From Massilia putida (GTDB lineage Bacteria; Pseudomonadota; Gammaproteobacteria; Burkholderiales; Burkholderiaceae_D): a stretch of 64,000 nt of DNA. The notes below the pieces were generated by a model. The model had not been told where the DNA came from, made no database searches, and saw only the letters and a list, made by a program, of their open reading frames with translations. The position numbers were made by a program, and so were the translations under genes. The stretch lies in NCBI RefSeq assembly GCF_001941825.1, contig NZ_CP019038.1, positions 1,116,001-1,180,000 on the forward strand, given 5' to 3'. This document shows, one piece after another, positions 46,093-54,992 of the stretch. Numbering within the stretch: the first letter of the stretch is position 1; every line of letters begins with the position of its first letter.

Positions 46093-47148
46093 ATTCTCTG
46101 CGGTTTGGCGGACACATATGGGAAACTGTTCTTGGCGCGCTTTTGTGTGGGCGTAAGCGAGGCCTGCGTTCTTCCGGTTGGCTGGTCATTAATAGCCGAT
46201 TACTTTTCCTCACGGCGCGCTCCACGCGCCTACAGCATATTCACGCTAGGGCCATTGATCGGCGGCGGCTTTTCACTTTTGGCCGGAAGCCTTGTGATCG
46301 CATTTGCGGACAAGGTACGGCTTCATTTTCCAACGCTTGAAGCGCTTGCGACGTGGCAACTGGCATTCGTACTCATCGGAGTACCTGGCTTTTTTCTGGC
46401 CGCTGTGCTGTTGTTGACGGTGCGCGAACCTACGCGGAGCCTGATGCGCCAGGACACAGCGAACGATCGGCAATTCACGCTCCGTGAAACCGCAGGATTT
46501 CTTTGGGCACGTCGCCAATTTTATGGCCGAATTTATCTCGGCGTAGGAATGCTCGCCGTGGTGGTTCTGGGTATGCCTGCGTGGCTGCCATCGTTCCTTA
46601 TCCGGTTCCATCGGGTTCCTCCTGCTTTGGTCGGATTCCGCCTTGGCGTTCTCGTCGTGACATTTGGAGCGGCCGGCGTACTGATCGGCCCATCGGTGGC
46701 GCGCCTGTTGGAAAGCCGGGGCCACAAGGACGCCGGCATCCGCACCGCCGCATTTTCGATGGTCGGCATGTTTCTTTTCTGCGCCGTGATTCCCTTCGCA
46801 CCTGGACCTGTGGGTGCGCTCGCCGCTACAGCGGGAGCAATTTTCTTTTTCAGCCTTCCGACAGGCGTCATGGCCGCCGCGATGCAATTTGGTACACCGA
46901 GGCGTTTGCGTGGAGTAGTGGCATCGCTGTACACCTTCTCGGCACAATTCATTGGCTATGGAATCGGTCCGACCGCAATCGCACTAGTTACCGACAGAGT
47001 CTTCGGAGATCCAAAAATGGTCGGCTATTCGATTGGGATAGTGTGCTGTATCGCCTCAGCCATCGCGTCGTGGTTGATGTTTTCAGCGCTACCTCACTAT
47101 CGGCGACTGCTTGCCGACGAAAGCGCCGCTTTGCCTCCCGGAGCTTGA
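46093..47148 (+). pseudogene. MFS transporter, 5'-truncated by IS21
   Basis: Open through the IS border; about 350 transporter codons remain, beginning ILCGLADTYGKLFLARFCVG and VSEACVLPVGWSLIADYF (transmembrane helix 3 region with an ACS-like ARxxxGxxEA motif), and ending normally with ALPHYRRLLADESAALPPGA. Helices 1-2 are missing. Codon use is less GC-biased than in the left part of the window, so it may be acquired. Related to anion:cation symporters; the substrate is unknown. Confidence 0.8.
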
Positions 47149-47925
47149 TTGCATCGCCATGGTTTGTCGATGCGGGGCGGTGGTCTTCGTTGTTTGGCTT
47201 GCAGGTAGCCAGTAATGCAACCAAGTCTGAACGCCCGCCTTTTGGAATAGCGGATCCGGCTGACGCACCGGCGTTTCGTCGCGAGTAAGTGCCGCGTTAC
47301 CTGAGCAACTTTCCCGGCAGGTCACTCAGCCGCGGCGAGCCATGCCGATGTGTCCAGGCCACAAGCCCGGCGTAGGGCACGATGCGGCAGAGACATCGCC
47401 GATCGCGACTGCGCATCGGCTTCACCACGACCGTTTCCCCGTACAGCACACGTGCCGCGAGCGGATGGGCGGCGTATGAAGTGTGTCGGCCCATCCAACC
47501 GCTTGCTGAAATTGCCACTGATCCTGGCTATTTGAAACCATCAGCGGACTTCGAAATGAATTCCGTCCGGGACGGTTGTGCAAGGCGACCGGCCCGGACG
47601 ACGTCATAGACCGCTGCGACACGGAACCCACTTGAATCGGTGATTAATGAGGAAGCCGAGCCGCCCCTTGGCACAGCGCCAATTACGCCATCGTCGTGAC
47701 ATCGCATATCTGTTCAATAAATGCCTCCCGGTGTTTTACCAATGTACGGAACGATGCGGGGCCGTAAATTGACACTACCACGTCTAAAGGTTGAATCTGT
47801 ATATAGCCAAAACAGCGGCCCCGGATATTCAAAGCAATGCCCGCCTCGAGAAACAAATCACAGAAGCGGCGCGCTCGAATACCGACTTAAGGCAAAAGAA
47901 CGACTATCGGCTAATAAGGAAGATA
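47149..47925. other. 777-bp region upstream of the porin gene, no clear gene
   Basis: Mixed composition; the last 200 bp are AT-rich and should contain the porin promoter. A 73-codon minus-strand frame at 47297-47518 (HPLAARVLYGETVVVKPMRS) has GC-rich codon use but no recognised family or ribosome binding site, so I do not call it. Confidence 0.45.
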
Positions 47926-49290
47926 ATGGAGACGAAACAAAATATTCAGCTGCGTAAGCATGGATTAGCTTGCGCATTAACTGCAGCCCTTGGAACGGCG
48001 ATCTGCCTCCCTGCGTTTGCGAGTGATGACGTTGACGCTTTGAAGCGTGAACTGGCTGAGCAACGAAAACTGATCGAGCAGCTCATGGCTCGACAAGGAG
48101 TTCTGGCGCCTCCTGCACAGACCAGCAATCATGCGAGCAGAGCACCTGAGGCACAGCCCAGTATCGCTACGACCCCGCCGCCCGGCAATGTGTCGGTGTA
48201 TGGCACCGGTGACATCGCGATCATGAACGTTGACAGTGGAAACGGAAGGAAAACTACCGTAAATGGCGGAGGCGGTTGGACGGCATCGCGTATTGGCCTG
48301 AAAGCCGAACGAAACCTGCGCGGCGGCGGTTTAAAAGCGGTTGTTGTCGCGGAAGCCGGTGTCCAGTTTGACACCGGCGTGGCTGGCGGTGCGGCCCCGA
48401 CGAACGGGATTGGGTTGACGCCATCATCAAGTGGCTCCCCGGGGAACGGCAGTCAGTTATTCGCCCGTCAAATGTATGCCGGAATAGAGGGTGATTTCGG
48501 CGCGTTGACGGCAGGACGGCAATACACCGGCTCATATTTCCTGCTTGCCTTTCTCTCCACTGCGAGAGGCCAAGGTCTTTTGGGAAATCCCGTTGTATAT
48601 ATGTCGCAGGTTGGTGGTATGCCGACCCGTCTGAATAATTCGGTCAAGTACTTATCACCGAACGTAAAAGGGTTCGAACTGAACATCACTGCCACTGCTG
48701 GCAGCGAGAACAATGTAAGAAATTCTACGGCAGTGGGCGCAACGACGACCAACAGCTCGGCAGGAAGAGGTTATGACGCTGCCCTTACCTATGGGGCCGG
48801 CAAATTCAAGTTCGGAGTAAGCACCTGGAACCTGAACAACTCGAGCTGGGCAACGCTAGTAGAAACAGGGCTGGCGAAGAAAAAAGGTGCACTGGCCGGC
48901 GCCAGTTACGATTTCGGCACCCTGAAGCTTTATGGAAATTACACTTCCGGCTCGATTAAAGGTGGAAATTATGAAAAGGTGACGGGAACGCTTTCGAATG
49001 CCGACGCTTGGTCTATCGGCATCTTGGTACCATACGGCAAGCACAGCTTCGTGGCGAGATATTCAACACTAAACGATAAATCGCGCCTGAATCAAGATGC
49101 CAAGATTTACGGCTTGGGCTATGGCTACACACTGGATGAAAGCACTCAGCTCTACTGGACTTGGGGCAAAGTCCGCAACAGCCACACGGCAGGATATAGC
49201 TTGCTGGACGCTGGCAGTCTGGTGCCACAGACTGTGACTGCAGGCTTTAGCCCATCCGGCGCGATGGTGGGTGCCAATATCAACTTCTGA
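47926..49290 (+). CDS. Gram-negative porin
   Basis: 454 residues from ATG 47926-47928, preceded by AAGGAAG. Signal peptide CALTAALGTAICLPAFASDD. A short coiled-coil (VDALKRELAEQRKLIEQLMA) and a Pro-rich linker precede a 16-strand-type barrel: VSVYGTGDIAIMNVDSGNG, SRIGLKAERNLRGGGLKAVV, QMYAGIEGDFGALTAGRQYT, KNSHTAGYSL-like later strands. The C-terminus ends GANINF, the terminal Phe needed for assembly. The N-terminal coiled-coil is an addition to the usual betaproteobacterial porin. GC content is lower than its neighbours, consistent with transfer. Confidence 0.9.
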   Translation: METKQNIQLRKHGLACALTAALGTAICLPAFASDDVDALKRELAEQRKLIEQLMARQGVLAPPAQTSNHASRAPEAQPSIATTPPPGNVSVYGTGDIAIMNVDSGNGRKTTVNGGGGWTASRIGLKAERNLRGGGLKAVVVAEAGVQFDTGVAGGAAPTNGIGLTPSSSGSPGNGSQLFARQMYAGIEGDFGALTAGRQYTGSYFLLAFLSTARGQGLLGNPVVYMSQVGGMPTRLNNSVKYLSPNVKGFELNITATAGSENNVRNSTAVGATTTNSSAGRGYDAALTYGAGKFKFGVSTWNLNNSSWATLVETGLAKKKGALAGASYDFGTLKLYGNYTSGSIKGGNYEKVTGTLSNADAWSIGILVPYGKHSFVARYSTLNDKSRLNQDAKIYGLGYGYTLDESTQLYWTWGKVRNSHTAGYSLLDAGSLVPQTVTAGFSPSGAMVGANINF

Positions 49291-49350
49291 TTGCCACATT
49301 GTTTGTTATGCTGCTGAAAAGAACTCTGCAGGGACGTTTTTGACGTGCGG

Positions 49351-49412
49351 ACTGTCCTTGACCGTTTTTCGCTATCTTAGATTTTTCAAGGTAAAACGCA
49401 GTCAAGGACAGT
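49351..49412. repeat. Inverted repeat after the porin gene
   Basis: Perfect 12-bp arms ACTGTCCTTGAC (49351-49362) and GTCAAGGACAGT (49401-49412), extended imperfectly outward, with T-rich sequence in the loop. Could be a long-loop terminator or a remnant of mobile-element ends. Confidence 0.55.
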
Positions 49413-49782
49413 TTGTGCGGCTTTCTGAGTTCTAAAATTATCAAAGGCCGTTCTGGATGATGCCGGCCGTTTCCGGTCTCGCTCAAAAGTAGCTTGCCAA
49501 CGACGGTATCAATCCTGAGGGCGATGACCGAGTTACAGTCCGTACCTACCTCGCCCTTCGTATGCAAGAGCCGGCGCGCGAGCCTATTACGACGTCTTTC
49601 GCAGGTCCATCGCGTATCCATGCCACACCTTCGGCATGCCGCCAAAACAGAACTGGAAAAAGTCTACAAGCGGATTGTGGGTAACCGGAAGGTACAGCCG
49701 ACGCTTATGGGCCCTAAGAATGGCCCCGTACAAAAAATTCCTGACAGGCTCGATCCGCTGGATCGCCTCGTCGCCAATATTG
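49413..49782. other. Region with no supported gene
   Basis: A plus-strand stretch near 49518-49560 reads DRVTVRTYLALRMQEPAR, which recalls the N-terminus of IS21-type transposases, but it is interrupted within a few codons. Otherwise short frames without support. Confidence 0.3.
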
Positions 49783-50127
49783 TTATCCGCCACGTCGCCT
49801 ATTTGCCTTGCTCGCGAGCGGCAGGCGTCGGCTTCGGTTCGTCCTTACCCGACCTGACGCACGTGCAGCTACAGCCGGGCGGTTGCGCAACCGGAAGCAT
49901 GCCTGCGCTGCAACCTGATAGGATCGTGCAGTTGTTCCGCTGGCGGTTGTACGAAGCCTGGCAGCGCTGCACGGAGTCGTGCGTCGTAAAACGTTCGACG
50001 GCTCCGCTACCGGCTTCGACCGGCGCTGCTTGCCGCCAGACCTTGCGTCATGCTGTTCGGCCTGGGGCGCCACCAGTGAGCCGACAGCCAGGCACGCGAC
50101 CAGCAATCGTGTGATCGTGATATTCAT
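49783..50127 (-). CDS. Hypothetical exported protein, possibly broken
   Basis: 114 residues from ATG 50125-50127. A very strong ribosome binding site (GGGGAGGG) and a signal-peptide-like start (MNITITRLLVACLAVGSLVA) support a real gene start. The remainder is Arg/Ser-rich low-quality sequence, typical of reading through a frameshift. No family recognised. It lies 85 bp after the stop of the fragment at 50213 on the same strand. Confidence 0.35.
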   Translation of the reverse strand: MNITITRLLVACLAVGSLVAPQAEQHDARSGGKQRRSKPVAEPSNVLRRTTPCSAARLRTTASGTTARSYQVAAQACFRLRNRPAVAARASGRVRTNRSRRLPLASKANRRRGG

Positions 50128-50212
50128 AGTTCCCTCCCCTGATGCGATTTGCTTGCTTGAGATAAGCGGGCTGGATAGCGATTAGAGCGAGCGGCCAGCC
50201 CTCATGTCATGT

Positions 50213-50635
50213 TTAGATATCCAGGTAAGTGACCCCTACGCCCAGGACGGGATACACCTGCTGTGCCGGATTGGTGATTGGCGACTTCGTCGGGCCGCTC
50301 GGCGTGAACGAGAAGCTGCTGTCGCTTTGCTGGGACGTTACGGTCGACGTGTAGGTATCCACGCTACCGCCGCCCAGCGAAATGAAGCCAAACAGACTGA
50401 CGTCGAAGGTTGTGTGGGTCTTTTGCCAGGACTGGAATTCGCTGTAATCACCGTTGGTGACCGTGACACTGATCTCGGGGAAACCGCTGATCACGATGGT
50501 GGAAGGGTAGCCGAAGTTGTCGGGAAGCGCGCCGCCGATGAATGCAAAGCCGCTCGGCGCCGCACTGCCGGGCTGGGTATTCTTGTACGCCTGCTCGCGA
50601 GCGGATGCGGTCTGTATTTGACGGCGTTGGCCTCA
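50213..50635 (-). pseudogene. 5'-truncated hypothetical protein
   Basis: Open from after a stop at about 50636 down to 50213, with an internal Met at 50494. The sequence is coherent: REQAYKNTQPGSAAPSGFAF, IGGALPDNFGYPSTIVISGF, DVSLFGFISLGGGSVDTYTS, and ends VLGVGVTYLDI. Residue make-up is that of a secreted beta-rich or phage/toxin-like protein, but I do not recognise it. Lacks a start, so probably the 3' end of a lost gene. Confidence 0.4.
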
Positions 50636-50824
50636 GATAGGCGCTTGCCAACGCGGCCTCGTCCACGACACCGGGTGCCCACCGCCGACCGATGCTTTTC
50701 CAGACGCATTTTTCTTGGGATTTCCCCGTCATTTTCCTTGGTCAGTCGTTGTCATCACAAGCGAACCTAATACCCCCTCGCAATGCATTTGACACAGGGA
50801 CAGAAATCGGCCAGACTCCGCTAT

Positions 50825-50840
50825 ATGTTAGCGCTATTTG
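50825..50840. promoter_or_regulatory. LacI/GntR-type operator-like sequence
   Basis: ATGTTAGCGCTATTTG contains the 8-bp palindrome TAGCGCTA in the frame of LacI-type sites (compare the two sites near 26.6 kb). It is upstream of the xylonate-dehydratase relic and the sugar porter; an AT-rich TATAAAATGTTATA block follows at about 50850. Confidence 0.4.
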
Positions 50841-50878
50841 TTTGATGGTATAAAATGTTATAGATCCACGAGATCCCG

Positions 50879-51437
50879 ATGCGCCCCGTCGCTCCCACTG
50901 CTTGCCTACCGTACGACCACGCCGGCGCACTGCCGCTGGGCCGCAGCCCGCGTTTCCATCGCGCCGTCTACCGCACCCGCATCGTCGTGCGGGCCCGCCA
51001 ATTCCACGAAGTCGGCGACTTCGTGCTCGACATTGACGAGAACACGATGCCGATGATCCGCGGCGGCGGCCCGGACTGCTGGCCAGGATCCGCCGATGTG
51101 GTGAACATGTGGCCACGCGACGCGCTGATCAAACATGGCACACACAAGCTGCCGACAGTGGGCGATGGCCGCCGGTGCGAAATCTCGGACAGCCCGTCGA
51201 TCATGAGCGCTTCGTCGGCGAGCGCGGCACGCGGCGGCCATGCCTGGTTTCGCACTGGCGCCCCCGAAAGCATCGACCTGAACACCGGCGGCTGTAACTT
51301 GCTGGCGGACGAGGAGCAACTGGCGCGCCGCCGGCAGCAAGGCGTGCCGCCGGCGCCGCCCAGCCAGACGCCCTGGCGGGAAATCTACTGCCACCGTCGG
51401 TGGCGTGGCGCAGAATTTGCCGCGCCACAATCACTGA
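50879..51437 (+). pseudogene. IlvD/EDD-family sugar-acid dehydratase (xylonate/arabinonate type), 3' remnant with frameshift
   Basis: Recognisable from IDENTMPMIRGGG and WPGSADVVNMWPRDALIKHG through DSPSIMSASSASAARGGHAW, FRTGAPESIDLNTGGCNLLA and RRRQQGVPPAPPSQTPWREI. This is the C-terminal third of D-xylonate-type dehydratases (about 580-650 residues in full). After EIYCHRRWRG the frame shifts: the family's terminal LPRHNH is read in another frame at 51417-51434, followed by TGA at 51435-51437. Several otherwise conserved positions are changed. A dead gene, next to an intact sugar porter that may once have shared its pathway. Confidence 0.75.
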
Positions 51438-51481
51438 ACCGGCGCCCGCCGCAGATGTAATAACAAACCAAGGAGACCTTT

Positions 51482-52915
51482 ATGAACGGCATTGCGCTCG
51501 AGAGCACCAATACCATCCAGGAGGCAGAAAACACCCGCCTCATCGTCCTGATCAGCTGCGTTGCCACCATCGGCGGCTTCCTGTTCGGCTTTGACAGCGG
51601 CGTCATCAACGGCACCGTCGACGGCCTGAAGCAGGCCTTCCATTCGACCTCCGCCGAGCTAGGATTCGAAGTCGCGTCGATGTTGCTGGGCTGCGCGCTC
51701 GGTGCCTTCTGCGCCGGCCGGCTGGGCGACCTCTGGGGACGCCGCACAGTGCTGCTCATCTCGTCCATGATGTTTCTGCTGTCGGCGTTGGGGGCGGGCT
51801 TTGCGACGAGCTCGGTCGTCTTCGTCGCCGCCCGCGTGCTGGGCGGGTTTGCGGTCGGCGCGGCCAGCGTGATGTCGCCGGCCTACATCGCCGAGGTGGC
51901 CTCGGCCCGCTACCGGGGCCGGCTGGCGACGGTCCAGCAGATCGCCATCATCAGCGGCCTGTTCTGCGCCTTCTTGAGCAATTATGTCCTGGCGCGGGCG
52001 GCCGGCGGGTCGACTGGCGCGCTGTGGCTGGGACAAGAGGCTTGGCGCTGGATGTTCTGGATGATGGCGATTCCCTCTGTGCTGTTCCTGCTGCTGCTGC
52101 TGACGATCCCGGAAAGCCCGCGCTTTCTCGTCGTAAAGAAGCGCAAGGACGAGGCGCTGGCCGTGCTGGAACGCCTGTACGGCGCGGCCGCGGCCCGCGC
52201 GAAGTTCGACGCGATTGATGTTTCGCTGTCGGCAGACCACCACCGTCCGCGCCTGTCGGACTTGGTCAACAAGGCGACGGGCAAGCTGCGCCCGATCGTT
52301 TGGGTCGGCATCGGTCTGGCGACGTTCCAGCAGCTGGTCGGCATCAACGTGGTGTTCTATTACGGCGCGGTGCTGTGGCAGGCCGTGGGTTTTTCCGAGA
52401 GCGATGCGTTGCTGATCAACGTCCTGTCGGGTGGCCTGAGCATCGGCGCCTGCATCGTCACGGTGTTCCTGATCGACCGCATCGGCCGCAAGCCCCTGCT
52501 GTGGATCGGCTCGGCCGGCATGGCGGTGACGCTCGGACTGGTGACGTTCGCCTTCGCCAGCGCCACGCTCGACGCCGGCGGCAAACTGGCCCTGTCCGGC
52601 ACGATGGGCGTGGTGGCGCTGGCCGCGGCGAATATTTACGTGATCTTCTTCAACCTGTCCTGGGGTCCGGTGATGTGGGTCATGCTGGGCGAGATGTTCC
52701 CCAACCAGATCCGCGGTTCCGGCCTCGCGGTCGCCGGTGCGGCCCAATGGACGTCTAATTTCCTGATTACGGTGACCTTCCCGGTGCTGCTCACCGGCAT
52801 CGGCCTGGCCGGCGCTTACGGCCTGTACACCCTGGCCGCGCTGGTCTCGATCTACTTCGTGCTGCGCTACGTGCATGAAACGCGCGGCAAGGAATTGGAG
52901 CAGATGGAAGGCTGA
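51482..52915 (+). CDS. Sugar porter (SP-family MFS transporter, XylE/GLUT-like)
   Basis: 477 residues; AAGGAGAC precedes the ATG. Twelve transmembrane helices with the SP signatures: GFLFGFDSGVINGTVDGLKQ, GRLGDLWGRR, AYIAEVASARYRGR, IPESPRFLVVKKRKDEA, QQLVGINVVFYYGAVLW, LIDRIGRKPLLWIG, and the C-terminal HETRGKELEQMEG. It is a proton-sugar symporter of the inner membrane; the adjacent xylonate/arabinonate dehydratase relic hints at a pentose. Followed by a strong terminator; intact. Confidence 0.94.
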   Translation: MNGIALESTNTIQEAENTRLIVLISCVATIGGFLFGFDSGVINGTVDGLKQAFHSTSAELGFEVASMLLGCALGAFCAGRLGDLWGRRTVLLISSMMFLLSALGAGFATSSVVFVAARVLGGFAVGAASVMSPAYIAEVASARYRGRLATVQQIAIISGLFCAFLSNYVLARAAGGSTGALWLGQEAWRWMFWMMAIPSVLFLLLLLTIPESPRFLVVKKRKDEALAVLERLYGAAAARAKFDAIDVSLSADHHRPRLSDLVNKATGKLRPIVWVGIGLATFQQLVGINVVFYYGAVLWQAVGFSESDALLINVLSGGLSIGACIVTVFLIDRIGRKPLLWIGSAGMAVTLGLVTFAFASATLDAGGKLALSGTMGVVALAAANIYVIFFNLSWGPVMWVMLGEMFPNQIRGSGLAVAGAAQWTSNFLITVTFPVLLTGIGLAGAYGLYTLAALVSIYFVLRYVHETRGKELEQMEG

Positions 52916-52975
52916 GGGCGCTCGATACCGCCGCTGCTCACCTTTGCCAGCGCGTACTGCCCTGGCCGCCGACAA

Positions 52976-53025
52976 AAAGGTCGTTGATGATCAAAATCCG
53001 CATCATCAACGACCTTTCGTTTTTT
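52976..53025 (+). terminator. Strong Rho-independent terminator of the sugar porter gene
   Basis: Perfect 16-bp stem AAAGGTCGTTGATGAT (52976-52991) / ATCATCAACGACCTTT (53002-53017), 10-nt loop, then CG and six T (53020-53025). Confidence 0.93.
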
Positions 53026-53387
53026 GTCGAGACTATGTCACTTCAGGCTTCGTGATTCCCGCTTCCCGTTGCAAATCACCGGATACCATGCCGAATCATC
53101 GATCCTGACCCGGCAATAACGGGCATCAGGCAATAGATCTTCACGATCGCGCCCGTCGTCTTCAACTTGCCCGTTTACCTCATGGTACCGTAAGGGATCG
53201 CCTGACAGCCCACCGACGCTGGTCCGAGCTGCGGCGGTAATCTGGCGCAGCTCGTCAAATTTCTGAAAAACCGACTCTGACCACGCGCCGCATCGCCGAC
53301 GGCGCGGCCGTGCCCGCAAACATGTTGCCGGCCAAGAAATTCCTCATCTATCGACCGGACCACGAGCACCGATAATTTTCGCGTGCT
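53026..53387. other. Intergenic region holding repeat copy B
   Basis: 362 bp with no supported gene. Copy B of the dispersed repeat occupies 53079-53190. The remainder before the esterase stop shows nothing I recognise. Confidence 0.5.
53079..53190. repeat. Dispersed repeat family, copy B, hairpin-forming
   Basis: Starts CGGATACCATG (53080-53090), then ccgaatcatcgatcctgacc and CGGCAATAACGGGC, and closes with inverted counterparts GCCCGTT (about 53169-53175) and CATGGTACCG (53181-53190). The nested inverted arms would form a long imperfect hairpin. Confidence 0.6.
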
Positions 53388-54338
53388 CTATCCGCGTGCG
53401 CGCTGCAGGAAAAAGCGCAGCATTTCCCTGCTCGCGTTCGGCCCGCCCTCGTCGGTATAGCTGCCGCGCTGCGTGCCCCCGGACCAAGCATGTCCTGCGC
53501 CTGCGATGGACCAGTGCTCGGCCAGAATGCGATCACCCTTGCCCATATGGATATATCTGGTGAATGCACGTCCGCCCGCTATGCCGGTTTCCGTCGAAAA
53601 GGAACGATGCCCGGGCTCGTTGGATCGTTTGTTTGGATGACCGGCGATATATTGTTGTACAACGCTGAGGCTATTCTTGGGGTGAACCGTCGAGTCTTGG
53701 TCACCATGAAAAGCTATCAACGGCATGCTGACTTTACATGTCCCATCTGACAACTCGTCCGCCTCTACGCCATCTTTCATGGCCTGCATAGCACCGTAAT
53801 GGTCAATCGCGCTCCTGTGCGCCAGTCCGGAATGGCAACCGACTGCGGCGAACAGCTCCGGATAGGTTCTACCGAGAACGACTGCCATTGCCCCGCCTGC
53901 AGAGAAGCCAGCAATATACACGCGCGTCTCATCAATCGAGTAGTCGGCATTGATTTCTTGTATAGCGCCGGCAATCAACGCGGGCTCGCCTTGGCCTCGA
54001 TGGTGATGGCTTTCCTCGAACCAGTTCCAGCACATGGTCCAGTTGGCTTGCACGGACTGTTCAGGGTACAGGACGAAACAATTATGTTGTTCAGCAAGTT
54101 CATTCATGCCTGTGCCGACCGCAAAATCACTGGCATTCTGACCGCCACCATGCAGCATAACGACCAAAGGCAATGGTTCACCAACGTATTCAGTGGGGAT
54201 GAACAGTCTGCACTGCAACGATCCCTCATCGGAGGCAAAACGTCGCGCAATGAAGTTGTCGTCTTCCGGAGAACGCTCGCGAAACGACCAAGGTAATTGA
54301 GCAAAACTCGGCCAAGCACCCAGCATGACATTCAGCAT
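53388..54338 (-). CDS. PHB-depolymerase-family esterase (LpqC/Esterase_phb-like)
   Basis: 316 residues from ATG 54336-54338, chosen because GGGAGG stands just upstream; longer in-frame starts run into unrelated sequence. Alpha/beta hydrolase: oxyanion loop PLPLVVMLHGGGQNASDFAV, nucleophile GFSAGGAM, Asp probably in FHGDQDSTVHP, His in GAGHAWSGG. DETRVYIAGFSAGGAMAVVL and the trailing THE-like NASREMLRFFLQR place it with polyhydroxybutyrate depolymerase/feruloyl-esterase relatives. No signal peptide, so probably intracellular. A perfect palindrome lies 28 bp upstream. Confidence 0.88.
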   Translation of the reverse strand: MLNVMLGAWPSFAQLPWSFRERSPEDDNFIARRFASDEGSLQCRLFIPTEYVGEPLPLVVMLHGGGQNASDFAVGTGMNELAEQHNCFVLYPEQSVQANWTMCWNWFEESHHHRGQGEPALIAGAIQEINADYSIDETRVYIAGFSAGGAMAVVLGRTYPELFAAVGCHSGLAHRSAIDHYGAMQAMKDGVEADELSDGTCKVSMPLIAFHGDQDSTVHPKNSLSVVQQYIAGHPNKRSNEPGHRSFSTETGIAGGRAFTRYIHMGKGDRILAEHWSIAGAGHAWSGGTQRGSYTDEGGPNASREMLRFFLQRARG

Positions 54339-54365
54339 TTCTGCCTCCCGGTATCCATTAGGTCT

Positions 54366-54382
54366 ACAATATCTCATATTGT
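54366..54382. promoter_or_regulatory. Perfect palindrome ACAATAT-CTC-ATATTGT
   Basis: Seven-base arms with a 3-base spacer, ending 28 bp upstream of the esterase start codon. AT-rich and placed where promoter elements of that gene should be, so a repressor site is plausible. Confidence 0.5.
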
Positions 54383-54512
54383 CCGGCCTATGCTGCATCG
54401 CAGCATGCAGATACGGCGCCGTCTTCCTGTAGGACAAACGGCCATGGTGGCGCAAGTGATTGACGTCATCATGACAGCGCCCGGCGCACGCAATGGCAAC
54501 CTTGTCCTGGCG

Positions 54513-54635
54513 GCCATCGTCACCTGCATATTTCGCCGCCGGGATTTCTCCGGTCGCGAACAGGTCGGCCACGATGCGCCAATCGCCCTTGTATTTCTCC
54601 CGGACGAACAGGCTCTTCGTCTTGAACGGCTTTCC
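54513..54635 (-). pseudogene. Possible SnoaL/NTF2-like protein fragment
   Basis: About 41 codons read GKPFKTKSLFVREKYKGDWR and IVADLFATGEIPAAKYAGDD, the closing strands of an NTF2/SnoaL-like domain with the usual W-R-I-V. No start, and sequence on both sides is unrelated. A relic at best. Confidence 0.35.
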
Positions 54636-54992
54636 TTCGCGGCGCGCGGAACGACACCCTACGTGGCGCTCGCCGTCATCGGAAGCAGCGCCGCGTTCGC
54701 ATCGGTACAGGAACCGCACGCGATACTGGCCATCTTCATTTCAATTTGAACATCCGTATCCAGCTCGTCCTGGTTTCCTTCCTGCGCCTGAGGGTAATGC
54801 ATCCGGACCTCGCCCGTACATGCCCGGCCGGGGCCGGCAAGCCATCCGCGTGCGCAGCCATGGCGTTGGTCGCGCTGGCGATATGGTCGTGCAGCCGGTT
54901 GCAGTTGCGGGCGCTCATGTATGTGGCGATGGGATTCGCGGCGGCCGCGGTCTGCGACTGGCTGTGGCCGCAGCCGATCTGGCCCGACGACT
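54636..54992. other. Region with no supported gene
   Basis: Competing short frames on both strands (for example a plus-strand hydrophobic frame at 54746-55063 with LMYVAMGFAAAAVCDWLWPQ) but none with a ribosome binding site, family match or consistent codon use. Confidence 0.35.

Noticed and set aside
47297..47518. 73-codon minus-strand frame
   Set aside because: Plausible codon use but no family, ribosome binding site or neighbour context; left as unassigned.
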